IMG/VR virus record: IMGVR_UViG_3300045936_000051
Location: 1-43,797 of that record
Strand: one strand, 5' to 3'
Length of the DNA: 43,797 nt
Source: a virus
Shown here in pieces: positions 12,567-19,396 of this stretch. Both the position numbers and the translations under genes were made by a program. How positions within the stretch are numbered: the stretch's first letter is position 1; every line of letters begins with the position of its first letter. Below the pieces are notes generated by a model. It had not been told where the DNA came from. It was given only the letters and a program-made list of their open reading frames with translations, and made no database searches.

Positions 12567-13165
12567 GAATCACGGCGGTCGATAGACTCCCATTCGTCGG
12601 CAGCTATTACCTGTTGCCGTGGCGCGGCGGGGGACGCCTTGCCATAGCGCAATGCGCGGCGACCCATTACCGCGCTGCGGATGCGGTCCCAGACGGCGTC
12701 GTCGACGGTCTGGTCGACCGCCAGCGGCGCGTAGGCGAACCCGTCGCGCAGGACCGTCGCGACGTTCGCTTCGATTTCGTCCATATCGACCAGCGCGTCC
12801 AGGACGGCGTCGACGTAGTCGCCGACGACCGTAAACGGGTCATACCAGTCGTCGAAGGTGATTTCCCAGAAATGGCGGTAGGCTTCGACGGCGCCGCCGG
12901 TCGCGTCTTCGTCGTAAGCGGCCAGGTCCAGCGCGGCCAGCCCTTCGACCAGCTTCCGCCGGTTCGTCTTCGGGTCGTAGGTCCCCTTCGCCAGCTTGCC
13001 CGCCAGCGAATAGAACGCGATGCGCAGGTCGTAGTCGCGGGCGAAGACTTCGGGCGTCAGCTTTTCCAGGCAGCGGACCAGGACGTCGTCGCGCTCGATA
13101 CAGCGTTCGACCAGCCCTTCCAGGGCGCGGCGCGGCGGTATGTGGCGCAGGTCGAAGGCCGTCAT
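12563..13165 (-). CDS. hypothetical protein with weak DnaB N-terminal-like pattern, 200 aa
   Basis: Residues 10-60 (ALEGLVERCIERDDVLVRCL...LTPEVFARDYDLRIAFYSLAGKLAKG) recall the helical N-terminal domain of DnaB helicases, where a first protein-protein helix bundle precedes the ATPase. Here no ATPase follows in the same chain, but the next gene (ATGA overlap at 12563-12566) is one. A split helicase or loader arrangement is therefore possible. The rest is helical and acidic (YDPFTVVGDYVDAVLDALVDMDEIEANV) and not recognised. The DnaB comparison is weak. Confidence 0.7.
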   Translation of the reverse strand: MTAFDLRHIPPRRALEGLVERCIERDDVLVRCLEKLTPEVFARDYDLRIAFYSLAGKLAKGTYDPKTNRRKLVEGLAALDLAAYDEDATGGAVEAYRHFWEITFDDWYDPFTVVGDYVDAVLDALVDMDEIEANVATVLRDGFAYAPLAVDQTVDDAVWDRIRSAVMGRRALRYGKASPAAPRQQVIAADEWESIDRRDS

Positions 13166-13488
13166 AGGAACCCCACCATGTTTTCGATCTGCAACCGGAC
13201 GTCGCTGGCGGCTTTACTACGCCCGCATCCCGAATTGCGGCTGGACGGGCAGCTAATCGCCAGGTACAGCGGACCGGTCGTTTCGCCGCCGCGCTTCGCC
13301 GCCGACTTCCGGAAGCGGAAGCAATGGATCGGGTCGCCGCAATGGACGCAGGTAACGACCATCCCCGACGCCCTGCCGACCAGGTCGACGGGCGGGCGCA
13401 GTTCCAGGCCGCGCTTATGCCGGACGCGCAGATAGGGCAGGAAGGCGCGGAAGTCGGGACCCAGCCACCAGGCCGTCGACGTCGTCAT
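13162..13488 (-). CDS. zinc-ribbon-like protein, 108 aa
   Basis: The middle carries CVHCGDPIHCFRFR, and further on CPSSRNSGCGRSKAAS, giving two cysteine pairs for one zinc site separated by a 30-residue insert. The N-terminus is aromatic (AWWLGPDF) and the end is short and hydrophobic. In context (between a DNA methyltransferase and an ATPase-associated protein, with ATGA overlaps at both ends) it is probably a nucleic-acid-binding accessory protein. Family not recognised. Confidence 0.75.
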   Translation of the reverse strand: MTTSTAWWLGPDFRAFLPYLRVRHKRGLELRPPVDLVGRASGMVVTCVHCGDPIHCFRFRKSAAKRGGETTGPLYLAISCPSSRNSGCGRSKAASDVRLQIENMVGFL

Positions 13489-14072
13489 AGCGCCACGTCC
13501 TGAAACGCTTCGTTACCCCAGGTCGCCCAGCCCAGACGCTGGCGCCGCGCGAACAGTTCCAGATAGGGACCAGGCGACGTCGCTTCGACCAGGTCGTAAA
13601 AGACGTCGGGTTTCGACGAATGCCCGCCAGGTCCGCGCGGCGCGACGAAGGCCAGCCCGTCGCCATCGCATTCGGTTTCGAAGACGTTGGGGCGGCGGTT
13701 GCTGGGCGGGACCGGCAGGCGCCCCCTGACGCCAAATAGGACGTGTTCCGTCTTCCCTCGGAAGTAGAATCCCAGGCCGACCTGACGCTTAACCCAGGTT
13801 AGGCACGTCTTATAGACGAACCCCCAGGCCTTCATTAGGTCGTTGGGGTTGATCGAATCGTCGTCGCGTTCCCCGTACAGACGCGGGTTCGTAACCCACA
13901 AATACAGGTGCGCGTCGTCCGCCGCCAGGTCGCCGACCGGCAGCGCCAGGATGTCGCGGTTCGTCATGGTCGGGTAGTTGTCTTCGGCGGTCCGCCCGCC
14001 ATGCGTCGACGGCGGCAGCGTCCCAGGTCCATAGCGCCAGGGCGGGTCGATAACCAGCGTCGCGTATTTCAT
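13485..14072 (-). CDS. MT-A70 family DNA adenine methyltransferase, 195 aa
   Basis: The family transfers a methyl group from S-adenosylmethionine to N6 of adenine. The catalytic DPPW is at residues 9-12, just after an opening strand (YATLVID), followed by HLYLWVTNPRLY (motif of the central sheet), AWGFVYKTCLTWVK, and a C-terminal SSKPDVFYDLVEATSPGPYLELFARR segment with the usual P-E/Y-L-E-L-F-A-R end. All family landmarks are present, so it should be active. It is an orphan enzyme with no nuclease beside it. Its target site is unknown; protection from host restriction or marking of phage DNA is the common explanation. Confidence 0.93.
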   Translation of the reverse strand: MKYATLVIDPPWRYGPGTLPPSTHGGRTAEDNYPTMTNRDILALPVGDLAADDAHLYLWVTNPRLYGERDDDSINPNDLMKAWGFVYKTCLTWVKRQVGLGFYFRGKTEHVLFGVRGRLPVPPSNRRPNVFETECDGDGLAFVAPRGPGGHSSKPDVFYDLVEATSPGPYLELFARRQRLGWATWGNEAFQDVAL

Positions 14073-14269
14073 CGCGCGAACGCCTTTACGAATTCCAGCG
14101 TGATTTGCTCATACCAGGCCGTCAGGCTTCCCGCTTCCTGGACGCGGTCCAGGGGCGCCAGTCCAGCGCCGCACTTCGAACAGACGACTAGGCTTCCGTC
14201 CGGTCCGATTTCGGGGCGGGCGTTGCGATAGCAGTATTTGCAGTAAACCCAGCGGCCTAATTTCGTCAT
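14069..14269 (-). CDS. zinc-ribbon microprotein, 66 aa
   Basis: Two cysteine pairs, CKYC near residue 10 and CSKCG near residue 30, separated by a beta-hairpin (RPEIGPDGSLVV), form a standard zinc ribbon. A C-terminal amphipathic helix (LTAWYEQITLEFVKAFAR) follows and may mediate protein contacts. It is joined by ATGA overlaps to the methyltransferase downstream and to the gene upstream, so it may help target or accompany the methylase. No specific function can be named. Confidence 0.8.
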   Translation of the reverse strand: MTKLGRWVYCKYCYRNARPEIGPDGSLVVCSKCGAGLAPLDRVQEAGSLTAWYEQITLEFVKAFAR

Positions 14270-14739
14270 GGCTTCCGGTTCTGTCGGATTCGGGCGTCGA
14301 TGCGTTCCAGGCAGGCGTCGACGCGGTCCGACGCGGGGCGCAGGGTGTCAATCGTGTCCGCGACCGCCAGCATTTGGTTACGTGCCGACAACGCCAGGGC
14401 GTTAGAAACGGGCAGGCGCCGCGCCTTCGTTACCCTGAACAACCGGCGCCATTCCGCCGCCGTTGCCAGGACGCGCCTGTCTTCTGCCAGGATCGCGACG
14501 TCGTCGGTCGGCGCCGCCGTCCACCAGTGACGGCGTTCGCGGACGGGCAGGATGCTTAAGCCGCGTTCGGCGCCCAGGTCCTTCGCCTGCGCCATCGCCT
14601 GGGTGAATCGGGGTCCGGACGCGGCGTCATGGGGGTCCAAACCCAGCAGGAACATGATCCTATCGCGGTGTAGGTCGCACTTCGCTTCGAATTCATCCAG
14701 CAGGTTTTCCATTCGCTTCGTGTCGCGCGGCTTAGACAT
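14266..14739 (-). CDS. hypothetical protein, 157 aa
   Basis: Unknown. It is a helical protein with a charged N-terminus (MENLLDEFEAKCDLHRDRIMFLLGL), an aromatic segment (ERRHWWTAAP), and a basic helical end (ACLERIDARIRQNRKP). No cysteine pairs or membrane segments. The start at 14739 overlaps the previous gene by eight bases. It sits between the RusA/HTH-like genes and the methylase and is probably a DNA-metabolism helper, but only the neighbourhood supports that. Confidence 0.7.
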   Translation of the reverse strand: MSKPRDTKRMENLLDEFEAKCDLHRDRIMFLLGLDPHDAASGPRFTQAMAQAKDLGAERGLSILPVRERRHWWTAAPTDDVAILAEDRRVLATAAEWRRLFRVTKARRLPVSNALALSARNQMLAVADTIDTLRPASDRVDACLERIDARIRQNRKP

Positions 14740-15538
14740 TGCGGCGCTCCTGGATCAGCATCGCTTCGATGTCTTCCAGCAGTTCGCGCGCTGGGCTTTC
14801 GCCCTTTAGCAGCGCCGCCCCCGCGTTCGCCCAATCCGCGATCTGATCAAACTGTCGGATGATCCTGGCGACGCGTTCCGGTTCCAGATGGCCATCCTTA
14901 ACTTTCCCGTAAGCCCAATACAGGCGGTTGAAGACGTGCAATAGCTGGGACTCGATTTCCCAGTTACGGTCGAACGCCAGCGGCGCCAGGGGTTCCGGAT
15001 GGGTCGCCCGATGCGCCTGTTCGACGGCGTTATCGACCCTGGTCCGCAGGTCGACGTCCTGTTCCAGGCGGGCGCGGACGGCGGGCGTCTCGATCAGCCG
15101 TTCGAAGGTTTCGACCTGGACGGCGGGCGCAGCTTCGTCGACGACGCCGCGCATGTAGCGGTCATCGAACATTTCGTCCTTTGACGTCCCGCGCTCGCCC
15201 TGCCAATAACCTTCGTCCCAGGACATATCAGGTTCGACGTAGTCGTCGCCTGGTTTGACGGGCGCTGCCTTGCCCGCGTCGACGGCGCGCTGCCAGCAGT
15301 TGCGGTATTGGCGGACCGTCGAATCGGACTTAAGCCCTGAAATGCCCAGGGCGGCGAATTCGCGGATTCCTAGCTGACTTCGCGTTGAAGTACGCGAAGT
15401 TAAATCGTTGCGCTCCCCCTGGGCGTCACGCGTGAACGCATAGACGATGGCCGCGCGTTCCCATTCCTTCGCCCGTAGCAGGACATCGATCCCGTTCAGG
15501 TTCTTTTTGGCGTCGCCGATGGTTGCTGGAATTTTCAC
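14732..15538 (-). CDS. hypothetical protein with N-terminal HTH-like region, 268 aa
   Basis: The first 90 residues have a helix-turn-helix flavour: SQLGIREFAALGISGLKSDSTVRQYRNCWQRAV resembles the recognition part of phage or plasmid DNA-binding proteins in which a helix pair is followed by a Tyr-Arg-x-x-Trp helix. The remainder is acidic and helical, with ETFERLIETPAVRARLEQDVDLRTRVDNAVEQA and a final helical bundle. It starts with GTG at 15538 behind GGAAGGGG. A role as replication or partition DNA-binding protein is a guess. Confidence 0.7.
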   Translation of the reverse strand: MKIPATIGDAKKNLNGIDVLLRAKEWERAAIVYAFTRDAQGERNDLTSRTSTRSQLGIREFAALGISGLKSDSTVRQYRNCWQRAVDAGKAAPVKPGDDYVEPDMSWDEGYWQGERGTSKDEMFDDRYMRGVVDEAAPAVQVETFERLIETPAVRARLEQDVDLRTRVDNAVEQAHRATHPEPLAPLAFDRNWEIESQLLHVFNRLYWAYGKVKDGHLEPERVARIIRQFDQIADWANAGAALLKGESPARELLEDIEAMLIQERRNV

Positions 15539-15557
15539 GCTGTTAACCCCTTCCGGT

Positions 15558-15959
15558 TTAGGCTTCCGCCCCCGCTAGGTCCAGGCAGATAGCAACGCCC
15601 GCCCGACCGTCGGGCGGCATGATTCGTTTCTTCGCGTGTAGGTCCGTTACCTGGGAATCGTCGTTATAGGCCTTAGCGTCCGTCAGGGCGTCGCAGACCG
15701 CGCGAACCAGCTTGTCCAGGTCGTATTTGCGCTCGCCGAAGATCGGCGACCCTGGCGGGAACAGGAAGTCCAAACCCAGGTAAACCCGCGCCGTGAACGT
15801 CGCGCGACCGGCCTGCGCCATCGCCGCTTCGGTCCCTTCCTGGACGCGGTCGCGCCAGAATTTCAATTCGAAGTCGTTCGAATAGCGCAGTCCGCCGCCC
15901 TTCCCCTGTTGTAGGGACCCCTGCGGGATCGGGAAGCCTGCGACGAAGTACGTGATCAC
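15558..15959 (-). CDS. rusA: RusA-like Holliday junction resolvase, 133 aa
   Basis: RusA is a dimeric nuclease that cuts four-way DNA junctions. The family pattern is clear: a starting strand (YFVAGFPIPQGS), a middle strand (ARVYLGLDFLF), and the metal-binding helix RKYDLDKLVRAVCDAL with acidic residues at 80, 82 and 90, then AYNDDSQV with acids at 100-101 and HAKKR with Lys110. Length is typical. It starts with GTG at 15959. It pairs with the RecT gene upstream as a recombination module resolving replication or annealing intermediates. Confidence 0.92.
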   Translation of the reverse strand: MITYFVAGFPIPQGSLQQGKGGGLRYSNDFELKFWRDRVQEGTEAAMAQAGRATFTARVYLGLDFLFPPGSPIFGERKYDLDKLVRAVCDALTDAKAYNDDSQVTDLHAKKRIMPPDGRAGVAICLDLAGAEA

Positions 15960-15967
15960 GGCGCCGC

Positions 15968-16294
15968 CTAGTCGTCCGCCAGCCGATGGATGTCCAGCCG
16001 CGTCGTCGTCCCCGCTGGCGCCGGTTTGGTTCCGGCGGGTCGGCGCGCGGTCTGGTACAGGAAGCGATGCCCGCCGCAGACGTTCCAGCGCCCCCTGCCG
16101 TTGTCCAGGACCTGGTTGATCGCGTCGGCGTGTTCGGTTTGCATACGCGTCTTCACGATCTGGCGCGCTTCGCGGTAAGCCTTCGCAGCGGATTCGTTAT
16201 CTGTGACCGTCTGTAACGCGTCTTCCAGTTCCGCGTCTTCCAGGACCAGGTCGTCGATGGTTCGCTGGCGTTTGTCGACCTTCGGGCGTGGCAT
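15968..16294 (-). CDS. hypothetical basic/helical protein, 108 aa
   Basis: Unknown. A basic start (RPKVDKRQRTIDDLV) leads to a long helix (EDAELEDALQTVTDNESAAKAYREARQIVKTRMQ), then GRGRWNVCGGHRFLYQTARRP and a short end. It resembles small phage proteins placed beside RusA or RecT that are thought to be exonuclease accessory factors, but no motif proves it. The ATG at 16294 has a GGAAGGAAGG ribosome binding site. A GGTCACAGATAA word lies inside this gene (16197-16208). Confidence 0.7.
   Translation of the reverse strand: MPRPKVDKRQRTIDDLVLEDAELEDALQTVTDNESAAKAYREARQIVKTRMQTEHADAINQVLDNGRGRWNVCGGHRFLYQTARRPAGTKPAPAGTTTRLDIHRLADD
16197..16208. promoter_or_regulatory. internal GGTCACAGATAA word
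   Basis: Read on the minus strand, 12 bases match the core of the GGTCACA promoter modules at 3271-3283 and 7955-7967, but inside a coding gene and without a -35 at the right spacing. It may be an extra binding site or chance. Confidence 0.3.
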
Positions 16295-16320
16295 TGATCC
16301 TTCCTTCCTGGGTACAAAAA

Positions 16321-16371
16321 GGGGACCAGACGAAGCGAGCGACGGAGCGGTCCCCGCTTCGCTGGGTCCCC
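16321..16371. terminator. alternative hairpins between RecT and the next gene
   Basis: GGGGACC (16321-16327) can pair with GGTCCCC (16349-16355) or, in a longer fold supported by CGAAGCG with CGCTTCG (16355-16361), with the GGTCCCC at 16365-16371. Two mutually exclusive stems in the gap downstream of recT are the layout of an attenuator, though no leader peptide is seen. Two of the rare GAG words lie here. Confidence 0.5.
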
Positions 16372-16381
16372 AGACGGGGCG

Positions 16382-17596
16382 TTACAAAAGTCCGGCGGTT
16401 GTGTCCGGTGGGGAACCGTCGCGGGAATCCAGGGCGGCGCGCAACCAGGCGATATAGGCCGATGCGTCGCTGGACGTCAGCCTGGACGCCCTGAACCGGT
16501 GGTCGTCTTCCTGGGCGGCATACGCCCATTTGTCGCCAGCGGCGTCCTGGAAGCGCGTCAGGGCGTCGGAACCGTGCCGTTCTTCCATTGCCGCCTGGTA
16601 GTCCGCGATGGTCGCTAGCTGGTCGTCGTCGGCCAGGGCGACGTCGATCACGGGTTCCGCCAGGGGGCGCGTGTTCGACTTGACGCCTGGGACCTCGCGC
16701 GCTTCGTTGCGCTCGGCCAGGGCTTCGGCGGCGTCTTCGTCGCGCTGCCGCATTTCGTCGGCGACGGCGTCGGCGGTATAACCAGGGTCCAGGTCGACCG
16801 GTCCCTGGTCGCGGTAGTCGGCTTCGATGGCGTCGTCGGGCGCCCCCAGTTCGGGATCATGCGGCGGCGCCTGGACGCCCGCCGGTCGCGGCAGGTTGGC
16901 GGGGTCGTCCTGGTCTGGTCCCTGGATCGGCTTCATAACGCCGTTGATCAGGTCGGGGCAGTAGGCGCGCGTCAGGCGTTTGAACCCCGACCATTGCCGC
17001 ATGACGGCGCGATGGCCGACCCAGGCGCCCTTATTGATCAGGCCTGCGTCTTTCGCCATTTGGTCGGTATAAGTGAATTCCTTGACGTAACCCTTCGACG
17101 GGCGGGTTAGACGGACCGTCGTCGACGTGGCGTCTTCGCGCATGACTTCGAAGCGGATGTCGTCTTCCTTCGTCATGCAAATCGCGACCATAAGCTGGGC
17201 GTCAGGTTCGGTTTTGCCGTTAATAACGGCGATATGGCGCAGCGAAGTCATGGGCTGAACGCCGCATTCCAGACCGGCCAGCATGACGGCGACGACTTCG
17301 CCTTCGTTTTTCAGGTTCTCAGGGACGGCGACCGACCCAGCTTCGATCAGTTGCGCCGCTAGCAGCGTCAGGGTCCGCAGGTCGTCCGGCGAAAACGGGA
17401 CGACGGCGGTCTGGTTCGGTACGCTTAGCGCTCGATTTGTCATTTCCTCGGACCCCCCAACTTCGTCAGCCGCCCAGCAATGCCCCCAGCGTTCGAACCC
17501 TGGGCAGGTACAGAACGCGCCGCCTGGTCCGACCAGGACGTAATGAAACCCTTCGCCGTGTTCGCGTTTGATCGCGACCAGATCGCCATCGTTCAC
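16382..17596 (-). CDS. recT: RecT-like single-strand annealing protein with SWIM-like N-terminal extension, 404 aa
   Basis: From about residue 52 the chain matches phage RecT proteins: a helix around SPDDLRTLTLLAAQLIEA, then GLECGVQPMTSLRHIAVINGK, PDAQLMVAICM, a beta region, and GAWVGHRAVMRQWSGFKRLTRAY with PDLINGV. RecT anneals complementary DNA strands during recombination. The reading from GTG 17596 (GTGA overlap with the upstream stop) adds 51 residues holding CTCPGFERWGHCWA, a near-SWIM zinc element in which the last His is Ala. A start at ATG 17443 would drop it. The C-terminal 150 residues are acidic and Pro-rich, then helical. Confidence 0.88.
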   Translation of the reverse strand: MNDGDLVAIKREHGEGFHYVLVGPGGAFCTCPGFERWGHCWAADEVGGSEEMTNRALSVPNQTAVVPFSPDDLRTLTLLAAQLIEAGSVAVPENLKNEGEVVAVMLAGLECGVQPMTSLRHIAVINGKTEPDAQLMVAICMTKEDDIRFEVMREDATSTTVRLTRPSKGYVKEFTYTDQMAKDAGLINKGAWVGHRAVMRQWSGFKRLTRAYCPDLINGVMKPIQGPDQDDPANLPRPAGVQAPPHDPELGAPDDAIEADYRDQGPVDLDPGYTADAVADEMRQRDEDAAEALAERNEAREVPGVKSNTRPLAEPVIDVALADDDQLATIADYQAAMEERHGSDALTRFQDAAGDKWAYAAQEDDHRFRASRLTSSDASAYIAWLRAALDSRDGSPPDTTAGLL

Positions 17597-18324
17597 ACCT
17601 TCCGCCCGACTTCGACGGGGTCGTGAATGTGGTCCAGGACTTGCATACGGCGCCCGCTGCGCCCGATGCCGTCGACCAGGACGTCGGGGCGCGCGTTGCC
17701 GTCGCGCCATTGCTCATTCGCGAAATGGATCGCCGTCCCGCAGGTCGCGCAGACCGGTTGCGGCGGCGACGTGATCGTCTGGTCCGGCGCCGCGCGCCAG
17801 TTGCCCGTATCGACGTACAGACCGCCGCCGCGAACGTCCAGGCTGTCCAGCTTCGCCAGCGCCGACTGGACCCGATGCAGGGTTTCCATGACGCGCTGGG
17901 CGCAGGCTTCGTTTCGCGGGGTCGCGTAGGGACCGGACTGGGATTCGCAGCAGCAACCGCACCAGGCCGACAACTTCGTCAGGACCCCGCGCGTCGTCAC
18001 GTAGGAACATTCGACGTGACGGGCGTCGTAAAGCGAAATGCGCTCGCCGCCAGGGGTGTCGCGCTTGCCTTCCAGTTCGTCCAGGGTCGCGGGTCGCGAC
18101 GTGATCGCCAGCCGGACGATGCGGTCGACGATGTAGCCGTGCCGGTGGTCGGCGGTTAATTCTTCGATAAAGTCGGCGACGTCGGTAAAGCGGACCTGGA
18201 AGGTCGAAACCGTCTGGGCGTCGCGGCGCTGCCAGGTGTCGTCGGTCGGACGGACGGACGCCAGGGACGTATCGCGGGGGTCCAGGGGGTCGTTGTCGAC
18301 GTCACGTTCGGACGCTATATTCAT
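17593..18324 (-). CDS. hypothetical cysteine-containing protein, 243 aa
   Basis: Unknown. The N-terminal 60 residues are acidic and disordered-looking; then comes FIEELTADHRHGYIVDRIVRLAITSRPATLDELEGKR, a CGCCCESQSG cluster of cysteines, a long helix (NEACAQRVMETLHRVQSALAKLD) and a C-terminal CATCG pair. The cysteines suggest one or two zinc sites. It starts at 18324 behind GGGAAG and overlaps the RecT gene by GTGA. Its place upstream of RecT suggests an exonuclease or recombination partner, but no nuclease motif is seen. Confidence 0.7.
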   Translation of the reverse strand: MNIASERDVDNDPLDPRDTSLASVRPTDDTWQRRDAQTVSTFQVRFTDVADFIEELTADHRHGYIVDRIVRLAITSRPATLDELEGKRDTPGGERISLYDARHVECSYVTTRGVLTKLSAWCGCCCESQSGPYATPRNEACAQRVMETLHRVQSALAKLDSLDVRGGGLYVDTGNWRAAPDQTITSPPQPVCATCGTAIHFANEQWRDGNARPDVLVDGIGRSGRRMQVLDHIHDPVEVGRKV

Positions 18325-18336
18325 CGCATCTTCCCT

Positions 18337-18383
18337 GGTCCGGTTCGCGCGAAGGCCACCCCGCGCGCCGGACCTTTTCTTTT
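18337..18383 (+). terminator. strong rightward intrinsic terminator
   Basis: GGTCCGG (18337-18343) and CGCGCG (18346-18351) pair with CGCGCG (18362-18367) and CCGGACC (18368-18374), followed by TTTTCTTTT on the plus strand. It faces rightward transcription, opposite to the genes around it. It would stop antisense RNA before the immunity region, and in leftward RNA it forms a hairpin just before the gene at 18324. Confidence 0.7.
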
Positions 18384-18386
18384 GCC

Positions 18387-18641
18387 CTAGACCGCGACGG
18401 GTTCGGAATTCTTCGTCGCAGTGTCAGACTTTTCGTCGCCCGAAGGCAAATGGAAATAGTTCCCGACGGCTTCGCGGATCAGGACCGATATGACGCCCTG
18501 GCGCCCGCCCCGTCTGGACCTGGGCAGGGTGCCGTCGCGCAGGCGCTGTTCGCCGATCTGCGCCAGGGCTTCGACCCAGGCGGTCGTAAATCGGGTCGAG
18601 ATTTTCTGGTCGGCGTTCGCGGGTTCGGCGTTGTCTGTCAT
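18387..18641 (-). CDS. ribbon-helix-helix-like regulator, 84 aa
   Basis: After a disordered start, KISTRFTTAWVEALAQIGEQRLRDG and later GVISVLIREAVGNYF give a strand-helix-helix pattern typical of MetJ/Arc/CopG repressors, with the strand residues (Ser, Arg, Thr) that contact DNA. It is the first gene leftward of the immunity region, divergent from the repressor at 18852, in the position of a cro-like or early regulator. The transcription start predicted from the promoter at 18652-18680 is only a few bases before this ATG, so the message may have almost no leader. Confidence 0.7.
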   Translation of the reverse strand: MTDNAEPANADQKISTRFTTAWVEALAQIGEQRLRDGTLPRSRRGGRQGVISVLIREAVGNYFHLPSGDEKSDTATKNSEPVAV

Positions 18642-18651
18642 GGGGCGTAAA

Positions 18652-18680
18652 TCTACACCCCGCCCAGGGACGCATGACAA
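18652..18680 (-). promoter_or_regulatory. leftward early promoter (TTGTCA-17-TGTAGA)
   Basis: On the minus strand TTGTCA (18675-18680) and TGTAGA (18652-18657) are 17 bases apart; TAGATT (18650-18655) is a second -10 reading at 19. The predicted RNA start is about three to five bases before the ATG at 18641, and there is no ribosome binding site in so short a leader. This probably drives the leftward recombination and replication genes. Confidence 0.55.
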
Positions 18681-18741
18681 GCGTTTCGTCGTCACTACAA
18701 GAAAAATAACCAAACGGCAGATGTCGGCCTACGCAGGGGGG

Positions 18742-18771
18742 TTGTCAGACATTTCGACGCCGTGTTAGCGT
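18742..18771 (+). promoter_or_regulatory. repressor promoter with overlapping operator
   Basis: On the plus strand TTGTCA (18742-18747) and TAGCGT (18766-18771) are 18 bases apart, upstream of the repressor gene. The palindrome TGTCAGACA (18743-18751) covers the -35, which suggests autoregulation. A 7-base inverted repeat (TAGAAAT at 18781 and ATTTCTA near 18803) lies in the roughly 75-base leader. Confidence 0.6.
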
Positions 18772-18851
18772 CGTCGTCGTTAGAAATGTTACGCAACGGG
18801 GTATTTCTACGAATGGGAAAACTGCCCAAAGCTGGGAAGGGGATTCAACCG

Positions 18852-19175
18852 ATGTCGTCGAATGTGAGTACGTTGCTAGCCGATCATCGCAAGGCCAAAG
18901 ACTTAACCCAGGCGGACGTCGCCGACCGTCTGGGGATGTCCCGAACCAATTACAGCCATATGGAAACGACGCGGAAGAACAACGGGTTCGCGCCGCTGGC
19001 GCAGGCCTGCGACGTCCTGGACATCGACCCGCTGGAAATGGCGCTGGCCTGCGGCTTTAAGGTCCGTCTTCCGGAAGGGGTTCGGGACCTGGACGAAATC
19101 CGTTTGTTGGAACGCTGGCGGACGCTGCCAGAGACGACGAAGCAATTCCTTCGCGACGGCCTGGGTTTGCTTTGA
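18852..19175 (+). CDS. XRE-family (cI/cro-like) immunity repressor, 107 aa
   Basis: Residues 6-55 are a helix-turn-helix of the XRE class: LLADHRKAKDLTQADVADRLG, MSRTNYSHMETT, then FAPLAQACDVLDI. A short C-terminal helical part (EIRLLERWRTLPETTKQFL) probably makes the dimer. There is no cleavage protease domain, so induction would not use RecA-type self-cleavage. The ATG at 18852 has a GGAAGGGGATTCAACC ribosome binding site; an upstream in-frame start is not supported. It most likely keeps the prophage silent by binding TGTCNGACA sites. Confidence 0.88.
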   Translation: MSSNVSTLLADHRKAKDLTQADVADRLGMSRTNYSHMETTRKNNGFAPLAQACDVLDIDPLEMALACGFKVRLPEGVRDLDEIRLLERWRTLPETTKQFLRDGLGLL

Positions 19176-19275
19176 ACCCTCGGATCAGGATCGTCGCGAT
19201 GTCGGGCGGGACCCTTCCCAGGTCCAGGTCGTTCGGCAGAATATCGTCGTCGACGTCCATCGTTAGCTTAGCCAT
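19057..19275 (-). CDS. doubtful small ORF overlapping the repressor 3' end, 72 aa
   Basis: The first 33 residues (MAKLTMDVDD, then LGRVPPDIATILIRGF) read like a real acidic protein and fill the 100-base gap after the repressor stop, but the rest is antisense to the repressor gene and looks like a shadow (Pro/Ser/Gly-rich). The ribosome binding site is weak. If real, it is expressed opposite to the repressor and could interfere with it. I give it low weight. Confidence 0.3.
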   Translation of the reverse strand: MAKLTMDVDDDILPNDLDLGRVPPDIATILIRGFKANPGRREGIASSSLAASASVPTNGFRPGPEPLPEDGP

Positions 19276-19396
19276 CGGTTCTTCGCCCCCCCAACGGTCG
19301 GTAAGTCTACGCCTGGGCAGTATTCAACCTGTCAAGGGTTTTTTGTCAGCCAAACTACATTAGGCGCCACTGCGAGAATCACGGAAGGGGATCAAC

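Noticed and set aside
13485-14072. MT-A70 methylase as the cause of GAG depletion
   Set aside because: Its target is unknown and methylation would remove rather than create pressure to avoid a word; kept only as a question.
18762-18851. N-terminal extension of the repressor to 18762
   Set aside because: It begins at a non-ATG codon without a ribosome binding site and would lie inside the predicted promoter.
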